A DNA stretch of 64,000 nucleotides from Streptomyces cupreus (lineage in GTDB: Bacteria > Actinomycetota > Actinomycetes > Streptomycetales > Streptomycetaceae): assembly GCF_014257025.1 (NCBI RefSeq), contig NZ_JACMSF010000031.1, forward strand, positions 38,246 to 102,245. The letters run 5' to 3'. The position numbers and the translations under genes were made by a program. Positions 59,878-64,000 of this stretch are shown piece after piece; positions within the stretch are counted from its first letter, which is position 1; the number at the start of each line of letters is the position of its first letter. A model generated the notes under the pieces. That model had not been told where the DNA came from and ran no database searches. It worked only from the letters and a program-made list of their open reading frames with translations.

Positions 59878-60903
59878 CTAACTACTGGCGCGCAGCCGGC
59901 GCGAGATGACGTAGTTGACGATCCCGATCACGATGAGGATCAGGAACATCGTCCAGGCGATGGCGGAGGCACGGCCCAGGTGCTGGTTCACCCAGCCCTG
60001 CTCGTACAGATAGAGGCCGAGCGTCTGGAACTGGTGCTGGGACCCGCCCGAGGCGCCCTTGTTCGCGTCGAACAGCAGCGGCTCACCGAACAGCTGGGAG
60101 GCGCCGATCGTCGACACGACCACGGTGAACAGGATCGTCGGGCGCAGCGAGGGCAGCGTGACATGGAAGAACTGCTGCCAACGGCTCGCCCCGTCCAGCG
60201 CCGCCGACTCGTACAGATCCTGCGGGATCGCCTGCATCGCGGCCAGGTAGATCAGCGCGTTGTACCCGGTCCAGCGCCAGATGACGATGGTGGAGACGGC
60301 GATCTGGGAGGCCCACTTGTCGTTCTGCCAGTCGATGTTGTCGATCCCGACCGCGCCCAGCGCCCAGTTGATCATGCCGTAGTCGCGGCCGAAGAGCAGC
60401 ACGAACAGCAGCGAGGCGGCGGCGATCGAGGTCGCGTACGGCGCCAGCATGGCGACCCGGTAGAAGGTCGAGGCCCGCAGCTTGTAGTTGAGGATGTGCG
60501 CGATGCCCATCGCCATCAGCAGCTGCGGAACGGTCGAGATGATGCCGATGGTCAGCGTGTTCTCGGCCGCGTTCCAGAAGAACTCGTCGTCGAAGATCCG
60601 GGTGTAGTTGCGCAGCCCGACCCAGTCCATGTCGGTCGGCGCGGTCAGCTCCACCTGGTGCAGCGAGGCCCAGCCCGTGTAGATCAGCGGGAACAGGCCG
60701 AAGGCGAGGAACAGCAGGAAGAACGGCGAGACGAAGGCGTACGGACTCCACCGCACATCCCGCTGCCAGCGGCGGGACTGTCGCTTGCGGCGCCGCTGCT
60801 CCTGCTCGGTCGGACCGCCGCCGGACGGGCGGCCCGGGGCCGCGCCCCCCTCCTTTGCGGGGGACGCGGCGGCGGTGTCGTGCCCAGTGGTCATACGGGT
60901 CAC
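59878..60903 (-). CDS. cebF: Cello-oligosaccharide ABC permease CebF
   Basis: The 341-residue MalF-type permease has a long charged N-terminal cytoplasmic tail and six helices starting near residue 55 (YAFVSPFFLLFLAFGLFPLI). The EAA loop is ESAALDGASRWQQFF. Its GTG start overlaps the cebE stop by 4 nt; an ATG three codons in is an alternative. It forms the channel with CebG. Confidence 0.93.
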   Translation of the reverse strand: MTRMTTGHDTAAASPAKEGGAAPGRPSGGGPTEQEQRRRKRQSRRWQRDVRWSPYAFVSPFFLLFLAFGLFPLIYTGWASLHQVELTAPTDMDWVGLRNYTRIFDDEFFWNAAENTLTIGIISTVPQLLMAMGIAHILNYKLRASTFYRVAMLAPYATSIAAASLLFVLLFGRDYGMINWALGAVGIDNIDWQNDKWASQIAVSTIVIWRWTGYNALIYLAAMQAIPQDLYESAALDGASRWQQFFHVTLPSLRPTILFTVVVSTIGASQLFGEPLLFDANKGASGGSQHQFQTLGLYLYEQGWVNQHLGRASAIAWTMFLILIVIGIVNYVISRRLRASS

Positions 60904-62216
60904 TGATCCAGGGCGTTGTCGATGGTCTTCACGGCGTTGTCCCAGGCTTCCTTGGCGGACTTGCCCTGGGTCACCAGGACCACACCGTTGTCGGTCAGGC
61001 CCTGCTGGATGATCTGGTCCTTCGGGCCGATGGACTGGACGGGGATGTTCGCGGCGGCCTCGGCGAAGATCGTGCCGATCGGGGCGTCACCGGTCATGTC
61101 GTTCTTCGCGCCGGTCACCTCGGTCGACTCGTACGCGGCCGGCGTCGACGGGAAGCTGCCCTGCACGCCGAAGAGCTTGGCCTGCTGCTCGGGAGCGGTC
61201 AACCAGGCGGCCAGCTTCGCCGCCTCCTCCGCGTTCTTGCCGGACTTGGGCACGGTCAGGAAGGAACCGCCCCAGTTGCCGGACTTGGGCGCCTGGGCGA
61301 TGTCCCACTTGCCGGCCGCCTCGGGCTTCGACTTGCCCTTGATGTAGCCGAGCATCCACGGCGGGCAGGACATCGCGGCGAACTTGCTGTTGGCGATCGT
61401 CGTGTCCCAGGCGGGCTGGAACTGCGTCTGGTTGCCGATTAGTCCGGCCTCGGCGGCCTCGGCGGTGAGGTCGAAGGCGTCCTTCACGGCCGGGTTCGTC
61501 TTGTAGATGACCTCGCCGGAGGAGTCGTAGAAACGGTCCTTCTCACCGCTGAGGATCGCCTGGAGCAGACCGCCGGGGGAGTCCAGGAAGGTGGTGCCCT
61601 TGGGCGCCTTGTCCTGGTACTGCTTGCCGACGTCGACGAACTTGTCCCAGCTGCCGGCCCACAGCTTGCCGACCTCTTCGCGGTCGGTGGGCAGCCCGGC
61701 CGCCTTGAACATGTCCGTGCGGTAGCAGATGGCCATCGGGCCGATGTCGGTGCCGACACCGACCGTCTGGCCGTCCTCGGTGGTGGCCTGCTGCCACTTC
61801 CATTCCAGATAGTCGCTCTCCTTGCCGTACTTCGACAGGTCGAGCAGCTTGTCCGACTGGGTCTGGACGATCTCGGCGATGTTGCCGACCTCGACCATCT
61901 GGATGTCCTGGAGGCCGCTGTTGGTGGTGAGGTGGTTGAGCAGCGCGGGGTAGTAGTTCTCGTTGCGCTCGACGACGGTCTGCTGGATGTCGATGTCGGG
62001 GTGAAGCTTCTCGTACTCCTTGTACAGACCGGACTCCTCGAAGCCCGCGGTGCCGAACAGACCAAGGGTGATCTTGGTCTTGCCGCCACCGCCCTCGGTC
62101 GACGAGCTGTTGTCGTCGTTGCCGTCGTCGGCACAGCCGGCCAGCAGCCCGGCGCCCAGCGACGCCACCGCCGCGAGGACAACCGCCTTACGGCGGATTC
62201 GGGTACGTGCTCGCAT
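60900..62216 (-). CDS. cebE: Cellobiose/cellotriose-binding lipoprotein CebE
   Basis: The 438-residue lipoprotein has a signal with lipobox (LGAGLLAGCADD) and a type 1 sugar-binding fold: FGTAGFEESGLYKEYEKLHPDI, QMVEVGNIAEIVQ, CPPWMLGYIKGKSK and AEEAAKLAAWLTAPEQQ. It captures cellobiose and cellotriose for CebFG. AGGAGGACGCA precedes the ATG at 62216. The CebR box lies 117 nt upstream. Confidence 0.94.
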   Translation of the reverse strand: MRARTRIRRKAVVLAAVASLGAGLLAGCADDGNDDNSSSTEGGGGKTKITLGLFGTAGFEESGLYKEYEKLHPDIDIQQTVVERNENYYPALLNHLTTNSGLQDIQMVEVGNIAEIVQTQSDKLLDLSKYGKESDYLEWKWQQATTEDGQTVGVGTDIGPMAICYRTDMFKAAGLPTDREEVGKLWAGSWDKFVDVGKQYQDKAPKGTTFLDSPGGLLQAILSGEKDRFYDSSGEVIYKTNPAVKDAFDLTAEAAEAGLIGNQTQFQPAWDTTIANSKFAAMSCPPWMLGYIKGKSKPEAAGKWDIAQAPKSGNWGGSFLTVPKSGKNAEEAAKLAAWLTAPEQQAKLFGVQGSFPSTPAAYESTEVTGAKNDMTGDAPIGTIFAEAAANIPVQSIGPKDQIIQQGLTDNGVVLVTQGKSAKEAWDNAVKTIDNALDQ

Positions 62217-62332
62217 TGCGTCCTCCTGTTGCCCTGACGTGCCGACCCCCCGGCCAACTGCACTGTTGGGCCCGTTAGTTCTCGCTGCGGCTCGGGCGGG
62301 GAACGTGCGGGATGTGTATGTGTCAGGTACTG

Positions 62333-62346
62333 TGGGAGCGCTCCCA
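62333..62346. promoter_or_regulatory. CebR box upstream of cebE
   Basis: TGGGAGCGCTCCCA is a perfect copy of the CebR palindrome, between cebE and cebR. A half-like match TGGGAGCG occurs at 62398. Cellobiose releases CebR from such sites in Streptomyces. Confidence 0.95.
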
Positions 62347-62585
62347 CAAGTGATGTGTTGAAGAGTCGTCGGTCCGGGCGGGGGTGTCAAGGGCGTGGGA
62401 GCGGAGAGATGCGTTCAGTTATCGGGACGTTAACTGGAAGGCGGGGGTGCGCCACTGGATGAGCGGCGCCCCGGCTTCTCGATGCCGGTCGGCTTTGTGC
62501 GGCCCGTCCCTGTGGACGGCCACGACGGGGGACGGGACTGTTAAATTCCAGGCCAGCGACAAGACGACGGCGAAAGGCGGAGCCC

Positions 62586-63641
62586 ATGGCAAGCCACGGA
62601 GCGCGGGGGCGGAGTGGCGGGCGGCCTACGCTTGAAGAGGTCGCGGCGCGTGCCGGTGTCGGTCGCGGGACCGTTTCCCGGGTGATCAACGGCTCGCCGA
62701 GGGTCAGTGACGCCACCCGCGCCGCCGTCGAGGCGGCCGTCGCCGAGCTCGGTTATGTCCCGAACACCGCGGCCCGTGCCCTCGCCGCCAACCGCACCGA
62801 CGCCATCGCCCTTGTCGTCCCCGAGCCGGAGACCCGGTTCTTCGCGGAGCCGTACTTCTCCGACATGCTCAAGGGCGTGGGAGCCGAACTGTCCGAGACC
62901 GAGATGCAGTTGCTGCTGATCTTCGCGGGCAGCGACCGTGAGCGGCGCCGGCTCGCCCAGTACCTCGCCGCGCACCGGGTCGACGGTGTGCTGCTGGTCT
63001 CGGTGCACGCCGACGACCCGCTGCCCGATCTGCTCGCCCAGTTGGAGATTCCGGCCGTGATCAGCGGCCCGAGATCCGCCGCGGAGACGCTCACCTCGGT
63101 GGACTCCGACAACTACGGCGGCGCCCGCCAGGCTGTGGAGCACCTGCTGTCCCGTGGCCGCCGCGAGATAGCCCACATCACCGGCCGCCTCGACGTGTAC
63201 GGCGCCCAGCGCCGCGTCGACGGCTACCGCGACGCCCTGCGGGACGCGGGGCGGACGGTGGACGAGCGGCTGATCGAGCCGGGCGACTTCACCGAGGAGG
63301 GCGGGCGGCGCGCGATGGCGGCGCTGCTGGAGCGGCGGCCCGATCTGGACGCCGTCTTCGCCGGCTCGGACGTGATGGCGGCGGGCGCCCGGCAGGTGCT
63401 GCGCGAGGCGGGGCTCCGTATCCCCGACGACGTGGCCCTCGTCGGCTACGACGACTCGGCCATCGCCCGCCACATGGAGCCGCCGCTGACCAGTGTGCGC
63501 CAGCCCATCGAGGAGATGGGCCGCAGAATGATCGACCTGCTGCTGGAGGAGATCGCCGACCGGCGCCCCGCGGTGTCCCGGGGTCTTGAGCGGCGGCAGG
63601 TGGTGCTGGCGACGGAGCTGGAGGAGCGGGCGTCGTCCTGA
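62586..63641 (+). CDS. cebR: LacI family repressor CebR
   Basis: The 351-residue repressor has an N-terminal LacI helix-turn-helix (TLEEVAARAGVGRGTVSRVINGS) with hinge helix VPNTAARALAANRTDAI, and a periplasmic-binding-like sensor (GVLLVSVHADDP, FAGSDVMAAGARQVL, DVALVGYDDSAIA). It represses cebEFG and bglC until cellobiose or cellotriose binds. It is divergent from cebE. AAAGGCGGAG precedes the ATG. Confidence 0.94.
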   Translation: MASHGARGRSGGRPTLEEVAARAGVGRGTVSRVINGSPRVSDATRAAVEAAVAELGYVPNTAARALAANRTDAIALVVPEPETRFFAEPYFSDMLKGVGAELSETEMQLLLIFAGSDRERRRLAQYLAAHRVDGVLLVSVHADDPLPDLLAQLEIPAVISGPRSAAETLTSVDSDNYGGARQAVEHLLSRGRREIAHITGRLDVYGAQRRVDGYRDALRDAGRTVDERLIEPGDFTEEGGRRAMAALLERRPDLDAVFAGSDVMAAGARQVLREAGLRIPDDVALVGYDDSAIARHMEPPLTSVRQPIEEMGRRMIDLLLEEIADRRPAVSRGLERRQVVLATELEERASS

Positions 63642-63655
63642 GAGCCCGAGCGGTG

Positions 63656-63943
63656 TCAGCGGTGCCAGCCCCGGCGGGGCCGGCGCCCCGGCCGTTCCGT
63701 GTGGTGGGTGATCAGCCAGGCGGCGACGGTCAGGATCACGCCCGCCAGCCAGACGAAGACCACCAGCCAGGTGCCCATGGAGCTGCCGGGGTCGTTGGCC
63801 TCCCGACACAGGTCCCCGACGCAGGTCTCGCCGTCGTTCTCGGCCGCGTCCAGCGCGACCACGAGCCACAGCAGCATCGCCAGGTTGAACGCCAGGACCA
63901 GCCACGTCAGCAGCCGCCACCGATGAACCCGCCGCGACCTCAT
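63656..63943 (-). CDS. Small two-helix membrane protein
   Basis: The 95-residue protein has two hydrophobic helices (LLTWLVLAFNLAMLLWLVVAL and WLVVFVWLAGVILTVAAWLI) separated by a short external loop with two cysteines (TCVGDLCRE), and arginine-rich ends. No family is recognised. GGGAGG lies 6 nt before the ATG. It is convergent with cebR, 14 nt apart. Confidence 0.75.
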   Translation of the reverse strand: MRSRRVHRWRLLTWLVLAFNLAMLLWLVVALDAAENDGETCVGDLCREANDPGSSMGTWLVVFVWLAGVILTVAAWLITHHTERPGRRPRRGWHR

Positions 63944-64000
63944 GACGAGCCTCCCAGCTTCAAGAACGGCTCATAAGCTGACGATACGCCTCAGAGCCTG

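Overview
This 64 kb window is high-G+C actinobacterial chromosome, almost certainly Streptomyces. The evidence is strong third-position G/C bias, GTG and TTG starts, twin-arginine and lipoprotein exports, class E and F sortases, an ANTAR regulator, and two Streptomyces hallmark loci: the cslA-glxA-cslZ polar glycan locus and the cebR-cebEFG-bglC cellobiose locus. Most of it reads as conserved core. The main foreign-looking pieces are at the left edge (1-3.9 kb) and around 28-29 kb.

Layout. 1-3.9 kb: 3' end of a DUF2750 gene, a decayed IS5-type transposase and a large PLD-nuclease/SF2-helicase/DUF3427 protein in lower-G+C DNA. 4-17.6 kb: housekeeping and surface genes, including an SRPBCC protein, a SEC-C protein, a GH30 glycosidase, a class E sortase, a YidC paralogue, FAH and Uma2 proteins, a Gfo/Idh/MocA-ROK divergent pair sharing a palindromic operator, an LAxTG wall protein, an HAD phosphatase, a class F sortase and an ANTAR regulator. 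17.7-26.6 kb: a hyphal-tip glycan module, with the GH6 lipoprotein CslZ, radical copper oxidase GlxA, synthase CslA, tRNA-Lys, an NlpC/P60 wall protein, a membrane protein and an AA10 LPMO (LpmP) whose promoter carries a DasR-type dre site.

26.6-38.9 kb: a DUF3592 protein and a broken AMP-ligase gene that runs into a truncated tRNA-Lys plus terminator, then an intact tRNA-Lys. An IclR regulator and an EhuBCDA-type ABC importer follow, with a DUF3830 protein, an amidase, a 2-hydroxyacid dehydrogenase and two tandem maleate-isomerase-like enzymes, which looks like one catabolic locus for a small carboxylate or amide. Two small conserved genes follow, the second overlapping a third tRNA-Lys. 38.9-49.5 kb: an M6-like metallopeptidase, the c-di-GMP enzyme CdgA, a luciferase-like monooxygenase, a three-gene Fe-S nuclease / unknown protein / SF1 helicase operon, a PAP2-type membrane enzyme and a histidine phosphatase.

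49.5-64 kb: repeats, an HTH-TPR regulator, a spermidine-synthase-like protein, an OmpR-type two-component system directly upstream of a CBM2-GH18 chitinase, and the complete bglC-cebGFE/cebR regulon with two CebR boxes. The genes suggest a saprophyte that couples cellulose and chitin sensing (CebR, DasR, the two-component pair) to import, hydrolysis and remodelling of its own wall glycans. The least understood units are the nuclease/helicase operon (43.7-47.8 kb) and the Ehu-linked catabolic cluster (30-37.6 kb).
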